A stretch of 64,000 nucleotides of DNA, taken from positions 744,001 to 808,000 of the forward strand of contig NZ_FRXN01000001.1 of assembly GCF_900148515.1 (NCBI RefSeq), read 5' to 3'. Shown here one piece after another: positions 34,281 to 43,797 of this stretch. Position numbers and translations under genes: made by a program. Source of the stretch: Algoriphagus zhangzhouensis (GTDB lineage Bacteria > Bacteroidota > Bacteroidia > Cytophagales > Cyclobacteriaceae). The stretch's first letter is position 1. Every line of letters starts with the position of its first letter. Below the pieces are notes generated by a model. It saw only the letters and a program-made list of their open reading frames with translations. It did no database searches and was not told where the DNA came from.

Positions 34281-35426
34281 TTAAAATTTATAACCTACTA
34301 AAAATTCTAAAGCCGTAATCGAATCCTCTACATCACTTTGAAGATTTGAAAATTGAAGTGACGCCAAAATAGCCTGATGGTTTCGGAAATATTTTTCAAC
34401 TCCAGCGCCTAGCTTTATCCCTGAATAATTACTAGAAATTGGTAATGGTTTCTCCTGCGTCACTATAGTTGATAATTTCCTTGAAGCCACGTACATACCG
34501 GAATTATCCATAGATAAAACACCCAGCTCATACCCAGCTTGGCCAAACACTCTGAATTTATTCGGATTCAAATCCAAATAATACCTACCCGAAAGCGGGA
34601 AACGATAGAGATTATAATCCAAAAAGAAATCTGAATCCTCCAAGGAACTTCCATAAACATAGGTTTTGGTAATTTGATCATCAACAGCATTCCAAGTACC
34701 TCCGATATTGAAAGAAACGTTTCTTAAAAAGTTCAAAAACAACTCAACATTGGCTCCAATCGTAGGACTATAACTGGAGAATTTAAAGGGTACGTTCGTA
34801 TCAGGAATTATAAATTTATTTTGAAGGCTTGCAAACCCAAACATTGGTGAAACCCTTACTGCTTTGGTAAATGTCCTTGGTCCTTGCCAAGTATTTACAG
34901 TCTTGGAGACATATTCTAAAGGCCAGTCTTTTAGATTTGAGATTTCCAATAAAGGCTCCAACTCCTCATTCTCAAAAATCTTTAATAATAAAGCTTTATA
35001 ATTCTCTTTCGTGAGTTCCTCAGGACCATCAGGAGTGATAATGAAATATTTATTCACCTCCATATTGAGCTTCCAAATTGAAGCGTTTTTGACAGAGTCA
35101 CTCAATAGCTCTAAAAAGACCGTTTTAGGCTCCCCTTGGAGTGAAACTTGCTTCCTTTGAAAAAGCATTTTGTCAAGCCTGAATTCACTGATTTCTTCTA
35201 TTCTGTAAGTTTTAAAAGGTTCCCTTTTTCTGAATTTAAATTGAATGTCAGTTTTTGGAAATAAAGGAAGCTCTTGGATATAACCATGAGAAAAAATAGA
35301 GTCTGAAATAACCACATAATCTTGCTTTTTTTGGGCAGCCACCTCATTTGCAAAGATTATTAGGAAAGAAAGGTAAAAACACGTTTTCACAAAGAGAAAC
35401 CTGCTTTTTGGGGGGAGTATCACCAT
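34281..35426 (-). CDS. Hypothetical outer-membrane barrel protein
   Basis: The 381-residue product has a signal peptide (FANEVAAQ) and, in its second half, alternating strands like a PorT-style barrel (ANVELFLNFLRNVSFNIGGT, RFPLSGRYYLDLNPNKFRVF, then GQAGYELGVL), ending in an aromatic residue (LVGYKF). The first half (about 40-160) is a mixed soluble domain. It precedes the TIG/kelch lipoprotein gene by 4 bp, which is a classic arrangement for an outer-membrane partner and a lipoprotein. Nothing in it identifies a substrate. Confidence 0.7.
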   Translation of the reverse strand: MVILPPKSRFLFVKTCFYLSFLIIFANEVAAQKKQDYVVISDSIFSHGYIQELPLFPKTDIQFKFRKREPFKTYRIEEISEFRLDKMLFQRKQVSLQGEPKTVFLELLSDSVKNASIWKLNMEVNKYFIITPDGPEELTKENYKALLLKIFENEELEPLLEISNLKDWPLEYVSKTVNTWQGPRTFTKAVRVSPMFGFASLQNKFIIPDTNVPFKFSSYSPTIGANVELFLNFLRNVSFNIGGTWNAVDDQITKTYVYGSSLEDSDFFLDYNLYRFPLSGRYYLDLNPNKFRVFGQAGYELGVLSMDNSGMYVASRKLSTIVTQEKPLPISSNYSGIKLGAGVEKYFRNHQAILASLQFSNLQSDVEDSITALEFLVGYKF

Positions 35427-35468
35427 ACAGATGTCAGATTATTTAGGCTTAGATTTAAATAAATTGAG

Positions 35469-35476
35469 CAAATGTA
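35469..35476 (-). promoter_or_regulatory. Candidate -7 element for the barrel-TIG/kelch operon
   Basis: On the minus strand TACATTTG matches TAnnTTTG exactly, 42 bases before the start codon. No TTG is found at the ideal spacing, so the assignment is partial. Confidence 0.4.
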
Positions 35477-35633
35477 GATGAAAAAAAATCTTATGAAATA
35501 GGCAACCTAAAATTTATTTTTTTTGAGTTAAATAATTCTTTTTTCTTTCTGATTCACAGGAAATTAAGGCTGATTCTCAAAGGTTCGAAATTCAACTATT
35601 AGAAAGAAAAAACATATAGATATTTCTTTAAAA

Positions 35634-37883
35634 TCACTTTATCCTCAACAACTTATAACCATCAATCCTACCAAGTTCTTTCCAGACTTTTCCATTTTCC
35701 AAAGCAGGCATTTCTCGCCTTTCCTTCGCTAGCCAAATTCCACTTTGATGATTTGGAACTTGAATCCAATTTGGGTCTTCCTTCAAATTGATCAAATACT
35801 CTTTCCATCTGTCATCCTCCTCGAATTGAACTTCTCGATTCAAGCCATCATCCCCATCATATATGGATAACACATCCCTGTCTGAATTAAATAATATGGA
35901 TGGAAGTCTTTTGTCAAAAATGACGATTCTTTCATCTGGAGAAGAGACTTCATCGATAAGCTCCACCACCCTTTTGGTATCATTTACCAAGCCTAGATTG
36001 GCAGAGAAGAAATAAGAGGCAATCAAGGTCAGTCCAACTGTAAAAACTAGGGAGGAAAATATCGCTCTATTTTTAACATGGATACCGGTTTTCCATAAAG
36101 CCAACAAAAACGAGATTGTCAAAAACCATATCAACCAAAATTTCATGGACAAAATCGCTCTTGGTTCGATCCAAGGAAGTAAACAAAATCCTCCCCAAAT
36201 CAACAGATGAAGTATTAATTGTCCTTTTTCCCACTTTTTCTTTTGAGAAATCGACAAGTCCTCCCAAGCAACAACAGCCACTAAGATCATCCCTGCCATC
36301 AAGGGGAGAATGTATAAAATCAGCTTTGATTGACTGATGGAGAAGAAGACAAGTGAAACCAAAAAGCCAAACATTAAAACGGCGGTTTCGGTATTAGATT
36401 TCCAGAGTTTTTTAAGGCGAGTTAATATCAACAAGAACCAAGGGAAACTCAATACCAATAAAATCACCCAATAGAAATAAAATGGCTGACCTCTCTTAAA
36501 GGTATCCGAGGCGAAACGCTGAACCGTATGCTTAAACAGGAAGTAATCCAGGAACCTGGAATCTTCTATGTAGAGATAAATAAACCAGCTAAAACCAATT
36601 CCGAGCATCAAGAACCAGCCAACAATTTGAGGCCATTTGAATTGAGGTTTCTTCTTCCCTCTGATCCACCAGGCCAACTCTAAAGTGAAAGGAACAATCC
36701 AGACGACAGGGCCTTTGGTTAGGAATCCAAAACCATAACATAAGAAACTCAGCACAGCAAAAAGAGGCTTTTTCTCATCTCTATATTTCCAATTGAAATA
36801 GATCCCTGCCAAGACCCATGTGGTCAAAAACATATCTGTTGTCAATCCTCTGACTCCAATAATGAGTAATGGACATGCTGCATATAGAATTGCCGAAAGC
36901 AAAGCCTTTCGTTGGTCTTTAAAGGCAACTTTTGCCAATAAATAAGCTAATACGATCTGAATCAGGGCAGAAATCTGAAGGAAGAAACGAGCCGAAAATG
37001 GTGAGATCCCAAAGATTTTATAAGAAATGGCTGTAACCCAATAAGTAAATGGAGGCTTATGATAATGATGGATTTCCATCAGTTTGGGATGAATCCAGTC
37101 TCCTGATTCGAACATTTCCTTTCCTATCTGTGCGTATCTGGCCTCACTACTTTCTGTGACAGACCATCCTCCTAGATTGAAAAAGAGAACTAGGACCATC
37201 AGTACTAAAAGAATATAAATCCCACTATCCTTCAGCTTGAGAATCAGATCTCCTTTTTTCTTTTTATCTGGCCAATAGGATACCCACAAATTCCTGAAGT
37301 AAACCACCAAGCCAAATGATTGCCCAATAAATAACACGGCGTCTTTTCTGATAATGGCATATATCGCTATGATCATTGCTCCGAGGATGGACACTATCCA
37401 AAATGTATTTGGGAAAACCGACTTTTTCTGCTTTTCCGAAACATACCACTGAATCAGAAATCTGCCTGTGAAAATGACTTGTCCAATACTCCCCCAAGTC
37501 AATAAAACTGCATCGAGTTCTGGATTATTAATTAGTTGAAAAAAGTCCTTCTCTCTAAAACCGAAGATATAGGCAAAAAAGAAAATTGGAATTATCAGGA
37601 AAATACGTCGAACAGCTTTGGGGAATAGCTCCCAGGAATTTTTCAGTTGAAGGTTTCGGATATAGATATAATAGCCAATCAATTGCCCTACTACGATTAT
37701 CACATCGTGTCTGAAAGTACCATAAACCATTAAAAGCAAGGAGGCAAACAAACTAAGCTGCCAGAAGATTAGTGGATTGGCAACTTTTCCAGATTTTTCT
37801 GTTTTGACTAATTGAATCAAAAACCTCGCAGAAAACATTCCCTGCGCCAAAAAGCCAAGTCCCAATAATAGCATTGGATTCAT
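35634..37883 (-). CDS. Fusion of two LAB_N domains with a GT39/ArnT-type glycosyltransferase
   Basis: The 749-residue membrane protein starts with two tandem lipid A biosynthesis N-terminal (LAB_N) domains: about 1-85 (FSARFLIQLVKTEKSGKVAN) and about 110-195 (FTGRFLIQWYVSEKQKKSVF). From about 225 on it is a GT39 transferase with the first-loop acidic motif ESSEARYAQIGKEM and HHYHKPPFTYWVTA. About sixteen membrane segments are expected. By family it should transfer a sugar from a polyprenyl-phosphate carrier to lipid A or another lipid at the periplasmic face. It overlaps the upstream GT2 gene by 4 bp; that enzyme would make the carrier-linked sugar, as ArnC does for ArnT. Confidence 0.85.
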   Translation of the reverse strand: MNPMLLLGLGFLAQGMFSARFLIQLVKTEKSGKVANPLIFWQLSLFASLLLMVYGTFRHDVIIVVGQLIGYYIYIRNLQLKNSWELFPKAVRRIFLIIPIFFFAYIFGFREKDFFQLINNPELDAVLLTWGSIGQVIFTGRFLIQWYVSEKQKKSVFPNTFWIVSILGAMIIAIYAIIRKDAVLFIGQSFGLVVYFRNLWVSYWPDKKKKGDLILKLKDSGIYILLVLMVLVLFFNLGGWSVTESSEARYAQIGKEMFESGDWIHPKLMEIHHYHKPPFTYWVTAISYKIFGISPFSARFFLQISALIQIVLAYLLAKVAFKDQRKALLSAILYAACPLLIIGVRGLTTDMFLTTWVLAGIYFNWKYRDEKKPLFAVLSFLCYGFGFLTKGPVVWIVPFTLELAWWIRGKKKPQFKWPQIVGWFLMLGIGFSWFIYLYIEDSRFLDYFLFKHTVQRFASDTFKRGQPFYFYWVILLVLSFPWFLLILTRLKKLWKSNTETAVLMFGFLVSLVFFSISQSKLILYILPLMAGMILVAVVAWEDLSISQKKKWEKGQLILHLLIWGGFCLLPWIEPRAILSMKFWLIWFLTISFLLALWKTGIHVKNRAIFSSLVFTVGLTLIASYFFSANLGLVNDTKRVVELIDEVSSPDERIVIFDKRLPSILFNSDRDVLSIYDGDDGLNREVQFEEDDRWKEYLINLKEDPNWIQVPNHQSGIWLAKERREMPALENGKVWKELGRIDGYKLLRIK

Positions 37884-38617
37884 GAAATGAGGTGAGTTTT
37901 TTCTTGACTTATTTCAGAATTTTTGGGCAGGCCAAGTTTCCTTTTTTTCATCCACCGGACGGCAAACATATCCCTGATGGGCCCGAAAAGTCGGTTATTA
38001 AAACCGAATTTGCTCTCACCAGAAATTCTTGGAAAATGATTGACAGGCAATTCCTTGACCTTTCCACCCTGAATCTGGATCAAAGCCGGAAAGAACCGGT
38101 GCATTCCCTTGAATGGAGTAAGTCTTTTTGCAGATTTGGTCTGAATGATTTTTAATGGACACCCTGAATCTCGCACTCCATCCGCCAATACCCAATTTCG
38201 AAACCCATTGGCAATTGATGAGGTTTGCCGCTTAACCCAAGTGTCTTTTCGATTGGCTCTATACCCTGTAACCAATTCATATTCGATTCGAAAAGGCTCT
38301 AATTTCAAAAAGTCCAATGGGTCAGTTTGTAAATCTCCATCGATATACCCTACCCATTTGGAAGTTACATGTTGAAAACCCGTGAAAAGAGCTGCACTCA
38401 GCCCACAATTTTTTGAAAAAGAAATGAAATTGAATTGCGGGTTATCACGGCAGACTTTAATGATCTTCTCTAAGCTTCCATCTGTTGAACCGTCATTGAT
38501 CAATAAAACTTCAACCTCTAGATCAGTTTCCCTGAGGTAAGGTTCGAATGCTTGAGGTATTCTTTCTATTCCTTCTTCTTCATTGAAAATAGGAATTAGA
38601 ATTGTTAAATCTGACAT
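37880..38617 (-). CDS. GT2 glycosyltransferase (polyprenyl-phosphate sugar synthase, DPM1/ArnC-like)
   Basis: The 245-residue protein has the GT-A fold with LTILIPIFNEEEGIERIP, LLINDGSTDGS and the metal-binding YIDGDLQTDPLDF (DxD-like). A second group, SGCPLKIIQTKSAK and ISGESKFGFNNR, is typical of dolichyl/polyprenyl-phosphate mannose and glucose synthases. It lacks the C-terminal membrane segments of ArnC and so is probably peripheral. It is the first gene of a two-gene operon with the LAB_N-GT39 fusion (4-bp overlap), which supports a donor-plus-transferase pair for lipid or glycan modification. Confidence 0.9.
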   Translation of the reverse strand: MSDLTILIPIFNEEEGIERIPQAFEPYLRETDLEVEVLLINDGSTDGSLEKIIKVCRDNPQFNFISFSKNCGLSAALFTGFQHVTSKWVGYIDGDLQTDPLDFLKLEPFRIEYELVTGYRANRKDTWVKRQTSSIANGFRNWVLADGVRDSGCPLKIIQTKSAKRLTPFKGMHRFFPALIQIQGGKVKELPVNHFPRISGESKFGFNNRLFGPIRDMFAVRWMKKRKLGLPKNSEISQEKTHLIS

Positions 38618-39020
38618 GTTACTCTTCGAAAAACAATTCGAAATGTACCAATTCAGAAAAGCACAACTAAATCTTTTGTCTTAATTTTCTCTTAAGATTT
38701 GAATCTTCCTTTTTCCCTGATCTTATTTAAATCTAGGAGATAATTTTTGTCACGTTATCACAAGTCCTCTTTAACAATCAATAATTAGCATTGGGAACAA
38801 GCCTATTTTTTCAAAATGACAAAATGTAAATAATATGCCCAAAATTTATTTTTTCGTTAACCAATGAGTCAATCTCCCAACCACTCAACAAAAAAATCGA
38901 TACTTTTTTGAATTTTTATAAAAAGAATTTCAACATACTGTATTAATTTAAAGCATTCAATAGACACTAAACCCCCATTTCACAAGTTCATTCTAAAGAA
39001 CAAAATTAGGAGTATTAATT
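38618..39020. other. AT-rich divergent intergenic region
   Basis: The 403 bp separate the minus-strand GT2 gene from the plus-strand small secreted protein. It is AT-rich, without repeats of the families above and without a convincing frame. TACATTTC on the minus strand near the GT2 start is one base off the -7 consensus; nothing else is named. Confidence 0.5.
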
Positions 39021-39356
39021 ATGAGGTTTCTCTTTCTGATTTTTCTTTTTACAGTAGGGATCACCCCATTATCTGCCGATGACTTATCGACAGCTTACGC
39101 AGTAGAACCATGCCTGCAAGAGAACGTGATAGAAGTTCTCCAACCTTCCTCCGAAAGCATTTCTGCCCTTGTCAAAATTTTTAGGGCAACTCAAAAACAC
39201 AGATCAAGTGAGCGATTCCAAAGTCCTTTGAATCCATCCAAAGATTTGGGTCTCACATTCTTTCAATGTAAAATCAGCAATAGCTACTCTCCAGTAGATG
39301 TGGTTGATGAGTTTTCCAGAAGAATAAAAACTGCCATTAAGGCAAACGCTCCTTGA
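39021..39356 (+). CDS. Small secreted hypothetical protein upstream of the RND operon
   Basis: The 111-residue product has a signal peptide (FTVGITPLSAD, cut near residue 19). The mature part has a Cys in VEPCLQ and another in FQCKIS, which may pair, and a C-terminal helix (DVVDEFSRRIKTAIKAN). It is not a lipoprotein. It lies 57 bp before the RND adaptor gene on the same strand; a promoter-like site in that gap suggests the operon can also start without it. No family is recognised. Confidence 0.6.
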   Translation: MRFLFLIFLFTVGITPLSADDLSTAYAVEPCLQENVIEVLQPSSESISALVKIFRATQKHRSSERFQSPLNPSKDLGLTFFQCKISNSYSPVDVVDEFSRRIKTAIKANAP

Positions 39357-39369
39357 TTTTCCGGGTTTT

Positions 39370-39401
39370 TTGGCCCCTGATCAATTCTAATTCTATCTTT
39401 A
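39370..39401 (+). promoter_or_regulatory. Candidate promoter of the RND efflux operon
   Basis: TTG at 39370-39372 and TATCTTTA at 39394-39401 (seven of eight bases of TAnnTTTG) are 21 bases apart, just above the usual 19. The adaptor start codon is 12 bases further. Confidence 0.3.
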
Positions 39402-39413
39402 AATACCCTATAA

Positions 39414-40601
39414 ATGAAAACTAGTAAGCCCCTTGGTTTTTCCAATAGGAAGAGCCTGGACTCCTATTTATCTATCCCAATTTTAGTCTTACTTTTTGTG
39501 ACTGTGGTGGCATGTCAATCCAATCCTAACAAGTCCAAAAAGAACAAAAAAGCATTGGAGATTCCAGTTTTGGCACTGGAACCAACAGATGTAGAAGTAC
39601 CTCAAACCTATATCTGTGACATTCAAGCTGTACAATTTGTTGATGTCCGATCCAAAGTCTCTGGATTCGTAGACAATATCTATGTCGATGAAGGACAGTT
39701 TGTGAAAAAAGGTCAGAGCCTTTTCCAACTTTCCAGCGAGGAATTTAATGAAATGGTCAATTCAGCACGTGCAAACTTGATGAGGGCAAAAGCTGAGCAA
39801 AAGGCAGCATTGGTTGAGGTTGAAAGACTTCAAATCTTGGTTGATAAAAAAATTATCTCCCCTTCTGAATTGGAACTGGCAAAATCCAAAAAGGCGGTGA
39901 CTGATTCAGAGATTGCTCAGGCTGAATCTCAACTAAAAGCTGCAAGAACAGGGCTTTCTTATACCACTGTAAAAGCTCCATTTGATGGAATCGTCGATAG
40001 AATCCCTCATAAAATCGGAAGCTTGGTGGCTGAAAATGATTTGTTGACTTCTATCACTGATATCTCTTCAGTATTTGCCTACTACAAAGTCAATGAGAAC
40101 GAATATTTGAACTTCATGAGAACCAAAATCGAAGACGGTTCAGCTGATGATTTGAATGAGCAATTGACTTTGATTCTTTCCGATGGACAGATTTATCCTG
40201 ACAAAGGAATCTTGGAAACTACAGAAGGTGATATTGAATCAGGTACAGGTTCCATCGGTTTCCGTGTTAGATTCCCAAATCCTAATCAATTGATCAAGCA
40301 TGGTGCTTCTGGTAAAATTCAGATGCTTTCCAAGCTTGAAGACGTGTACTTGATCCCTCAAAAGTCAACTTTTGAAATTCAAGACTTTACTTATGTCTAC
40401 ATGGTAGATGAAGAGAATGTGGTAAAAGTGAGAAGCTTTAAGCCAATCCAGCGGTACGGCAATTATTACTTGGCTGAAGGTTTCAACCCAGGTGATAAGA
40501 TTGTTTATGAAGGTATCCAGCAGGTTCAGGATGGTAGTTTGGTTGATCCAAAATCTATCGCTGCTGCTGATGTTTACCAAGATTTTGTAACTGTTCGCTG
40601 A
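39414..40601 (+). CDS. RND efflux periplasmic adaptor (membrane fusion protein), lipoprotein
   Basis: The 395-residue product has a lipobox (VTVVAC, Cys34) after an unusually long n-region. It shows the membrane fusion protein layout: barrel-sandwich halves (VDVRSKVSGFVDNIYVDEGQ; YTTVKAPFDGIVDRIPHKIG), a short alpha-hairpin between them (about 105-180), then beta-barrel and membrane-proximal domains to the end. It links the inner-membrane pump with the outer-membrane channel. It is the first gene of the tripartite operon, 28 bp before the pump gene. Confidence 0.93.
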   Translation: MKTSKPLGFSNRKSLDSYLSIPILVLLFVTVVACQSNPNKSKKNKKALEIPVLALEPTDVEVPQTYICDIQAVQFVDVRSKVSGFVDNIYVDEGQFVKKGQSLFQLSSEEFNEMVNSARANLMRAKAEQKAALVEVERLQILVDKKIISPSELELAKSKKAVTDSEIAQAESQLKAARTGLSYTTVKAPFDGIVDRIPHKIGSLVAENDLLTSITDISSVFAYYKVNENEYLNFMRTKIEDGSADDLNEQLTLILSDGQIYPDKGILETTEGDIESGTGSIGFRVRFPNPNQLIKHGASGKIQMLSKLEDVYLIPQKSTFEIQDFTYVYMVDEENVVKVRSFKPIQRYGNYYLAEGFNPGDKIVYEGIQQVQDGSLVDPKSIAAADVYQDFVTVR

Positions 40602-40629
40602 AAAAGCCTAACCACATTTAGTACCCACT

Positions 40630-43600
40630 ATGTTTGAATTATTTATCAGAAGGCCGATTTTATCAACGGTCATCTCGGTTTTTATTACCCTATTGGGAAT
40701 ACTGGCGCTGACTTCATTGCCGATTACCCAATTCCCAGACATCGTTCCTCCTTCGGTGACAGTGACTGCAAAATACACTGGAGCAAATGCTGAAGTTTTG
40801 GCTAAAGCAGTTGCAACCCCACTAGAACGAGCAATCAATGGGGTTCCAGGTATGGAATACATGTATTCTGTAAATACCAATGAAGGGATCACTTTGATTA
40901 CTATTATTTTCCAGGTAGGAACCGATCCAGATCAAGCGGCTGTAAACGTCCAAAATAGGGTTGCGACTGTAGTCGATGAATTACCAGAAGAAGTTATCCG
41001 TGCAGGTGTTATGACCGAAAAAGAGGTAAACAGTATGTTGCTTTACCTCAACCTGATCACCTCTGATCCTGCACAGGATGAAAAGTTTGTTTACAACTTT
41101 GCTGATATCAATATTCTTCCTGAATTGAAGCGTATTGATGGAGTTGGCTTTGCGGAAATCATGGGAATGAAAGATTATGCAATGCGTGTTTGGTTGAAAC
41201 CAGATCGATTAGCAGCCTATGATATTTCTCCTCAAGATGTAACAGATGCGATCCAAAACCAAAATGTGGAAGCAGCTCCTGGTAAATCAGGGATTTCCTC
41301 TGATAGGGATCCTCAAGCCTTGCAATATGTCCTGAAATACACCGGTAAGTTTAACCAAGAAAGTGAGTTTGAAAATATTACATTAAAAGCCCTTCCTGAT
41401 GGTTCTTTACTGAAATTAAAAGATGTTGCCGACATCGAATTTGATGCTTTGGACTACAACATGATGTCCATGACTGACGGTAGACCTTCTGCCTCCATCA
41501 TGTTGAAGCAAAGACCTGGCTCCAATGCAAGTGAGGTGATTGAAAACATCAAAATCAAAATGGAAGAATTGGAAGGTACATCCTTCCCTCCAGGAATGTC
41601 TTATAATGTTTCTTATGATGTCAGCCGTTTCCTAGATGCTTCGATTCATGAGGTAATCAAAACCTTGATTGAAGCATTTATCCTCGTATTTATTGTCGTT
41701 TTCCTATTCCTTCAGGACTTCAGATCTACTTTGATTCCAGCGATTGCTGTACCAGTTTCCTTGGTAGGAACCCTGTTTTTCATGCAGATGTTTGGCTTCT
41801 CGATCAACTTGTTGACGCTATTTGCATTGGTATTGGCGATTGGTATTGTAGTGGATAATGCAATCGTTGTTGTGGAAGCAGTGCACGTAAAAATGCATGA
41901 TCTCCACCTCAATGCTTTCGATGCAACGATCGAAGCGATGAAAGAAATCGGAGGTGCAATCGTGGCTATTACTTTGGTAATGTCTGCGGTATTTATCCCA
42001 GTTAGTTTCCTTTCAGGTCCAGTTGGGATTTTCTATAGGCAATTCTCTCTGACTCTCGCCATAGCCATTGTGATCTCAGGTATCAATGCTTTGACCTTGT
42101 CCCCTGCCTTGTGCGCGATGATGTTGAAGCCGATGTCCCATGATCCAAATAAGAAAAAAGGTGCTATGCAGCGTTTCTTTGATGGGTTCAATGCGAAATA
42201 CGATGCTTTGGCAGGCAAATACACAAATATCATTTCAGGAACAGCCGGTAGAAGAGCAGTCACTTTTGGGGCATTGTTTATCTTCTTTGCTCTGACCTAT
42301 GGAATGATTTCAATCGTACCTACGGGCTTTATTCCAAATGAAGACCAAGGAATGATCTATGTGAATGTCACTACACCTCCAGGAGCAACGGTCGATAGAA
42401 CAACCGAGATCATGGATCAGGTTCAGGCAGCGCTTTTACCTTTAGACGAAGTAGAGACAGTTTCTACCCTTGCTGGATATTCCCTTTTGACAGAAACAGC
42501 GGGTGCATCCTACGGGATGGGTATGATCAACTTGAAATCATGGGATCAAAGAGAAATGAGTGTCAATGAATTGATTCTTGATTATTCTGAAAGAACTTCC
42601 CATATCAAAGGGGCCGATATTCAATTCTTTGCTCCTCCTCCAGTACCTGGATTTGGTAATGCTTCTGGTTTTGAAATGAGACTTCAGGATAAGTCCGGTG
42701 GTGATTTGGACAATATGGCCTTGGTGACTGAAGAGTTTGTTCAGGCATTGAATGACAGACCAGAATTGGATGCTGTTTTCACCAACTTTGACCCAACCTT
42801 CCCTCAGTTTATGATCAGTGTGGATCATGACAAGGCTGCAAAGCTTGGAGTGTCTGTTCAAGATGCAATGGCGACTCTACAGAGCTATATCGGTAGTTTC
42901 TATGCTTCTAACTTCATTCGATACGGTCAGATGTATAAGGTGATGATTCAAGCATCTCCTGAATACAGAACTTCACCGGAATCACTATTGACCATGTTTG
43001 CCAAAAACAAGGATGGCGAGATGGTTCCCTACTCCAACTTTGTGAGTTTGGAAAGAGTCTATGGACCAGAACAGCTAACGAGATACAATATGTTTAGCTC
43101 AGCGATGGTATCAGGTGAAGCAGCAGAAGGCTATTCATCAGGTGATGCCATCAAAGCAGTAGAGGAAGTTGCTTTACAAACCTTACCTAGAGGATTCTCG
43201 ATTGACTGGTCCGGAATTACCAGAGAGCAAATCGCTTCTGGAAATCAGGCAGTCTATATTTTCTTGATTTGTTTGGTCTTTGTGTATTTGCTTTTGGCAG
43301 CACAGTACGAAAGTTATATGCTACCACTTTCTGTAATTCTTTCACTTCCTGCAGGGATTTTCGGTTCCTACTTTTTCTTGAATTTAGTGGGTTTGCAAAA
43401 TGACATCTATGCTCAGGTTTCACTGGTCATGTTGATTGGTTTGTTGGGTAAAAACGCCATCCTAATCATCGAAATCGCGATCCAAAACCGAAACAAAGGT
43501 TTGGGCATTTTGGAAAGTGCGATTAAAGGTGGGGTTGAGCGATTGAGACCAATCTTAATGACATCATTCGCCTTTATCTGTGGTTTGATTCCTTTGACTA

Positions 43601-43797
43601 TCGCTTCGGGAGCAGGTGCAATTGGTAATAGAACCATTGGTACTGCTGCAGCTGGCGGAATGTTTATCGGTACGTTGATCGGAGTATTCTTGATTCCTGG
43701 ATTGTATGTGGTTTTTGAAACCATTGATACCAAAATGAGAGCTAAAAAAGCACAGAGACAAAATACAGTAAAACAAGAACCGGTACTAGAACTATGA
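40630..43797 (+). CDS. RND multidrug efflux pump, HAE1 family
   Basis: The 1055-residue protein has the two-fold repeat of six membrane helices plus a large periplasmic domain seen in AcrB/MexB. FIRRPILSTVIS at the N-terminus, ITQFPDIVPPSVTVTAKYTG, the Lys in LLGKNAILIIE and the Arg in GVERLRPILMTSF are typical. In transmembrane helix 4 the proton-relay pair, Asp-Asp in AcrB, reads Asp409-Asn410 (GIVVDNAIVVVEA). It should export drugs or lipophilic compounds using proton motive force. It overlaps the outer-membrane channel gene by 4 bp. Confidence 0.95.
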   Translation: MFELFIRRPILSTVISVFITLLGILALTSLPITQFPDIVPPSVTVTAKYTGANAEVLAKAVATPLERAINGVPGMEYMYSVNTNEGITLITIIFQVGTDPDQAAVNVQNRVATVVDELPEEVIRAGVMTEKEVNSMLLYLNLITSDPAQDEKFVYNFADINILPELKRIDGVGFAEIMGMKDYAMRVWLKPDRLAAYDISPQDVTDAIQNQNVEAAPGKSGISSDRDPQALQYVLKYTGKFNQESEFENITLKALPDGSLLKLKDVADIEFDALDYNMMSMTDGRPSASIMLKQRPGSNASEVIENIKIKMEELEGTSFPPGMSYNVSYDVSRFLDASIHEVIKTLIEAFILVFIVVFLFLQDFRSTLIPAIAVPVSLVGTLFFMQMFGFSINLLTLFALVLAIGIVVDNAIVVVEAVHVKMHDLHLNAFDATIEAMKEIGGAIVAITLVMSAVFIPVSFLSGPVGIFYRQFSLTLAIAIVISGINALTLSPALCAMMLKPMSHDPNKKKGAMQRFFDGFNAKYDALAGKYTNIISGTAGRRAVTFGALFIFFALTYGMISIVPTGFIPNEDQGMIYVNVTTPPGATVDRTTEIMDQVQAALLPLDEVETVSTLAGYSLLTETAGASYGMGMINLKSWDQREMSVNELILDYSERTSHIKGADIQFFAPPPVPGFGNASGFEMRLQDKSGGDLDNMALVTEEFVQALNDRPELDAVFTNFDPTFPQFMISVDHDKAAKLGVSVQDAMATLQSYIGSFYASNFIRYGQMYKVMIQASPEYRTSPESLLTMFAKNKDGEMVPYSNFVSLERVYGPEQLTRYNMFSSAMVSGEAAEGYSSGDAIKAVEEVALQTLPRGFSIDWSGITREQIASGNQAVYIFLICLVFVYLLLAAQYESYMLPLSVILSLPAGIFGSYFFLNLVGLQNDIYAQVSLVMLIGLLGKNAILIIEIAIQNRNKGLGILESAIKGGVERLRPILMTSFAFICGLIPLTIASGAGAIGNRTIGTAAAGGMFIGTLIGVFLIPGLYVVFETIDTKMRAKKAQRQNTVKQEPVLEL

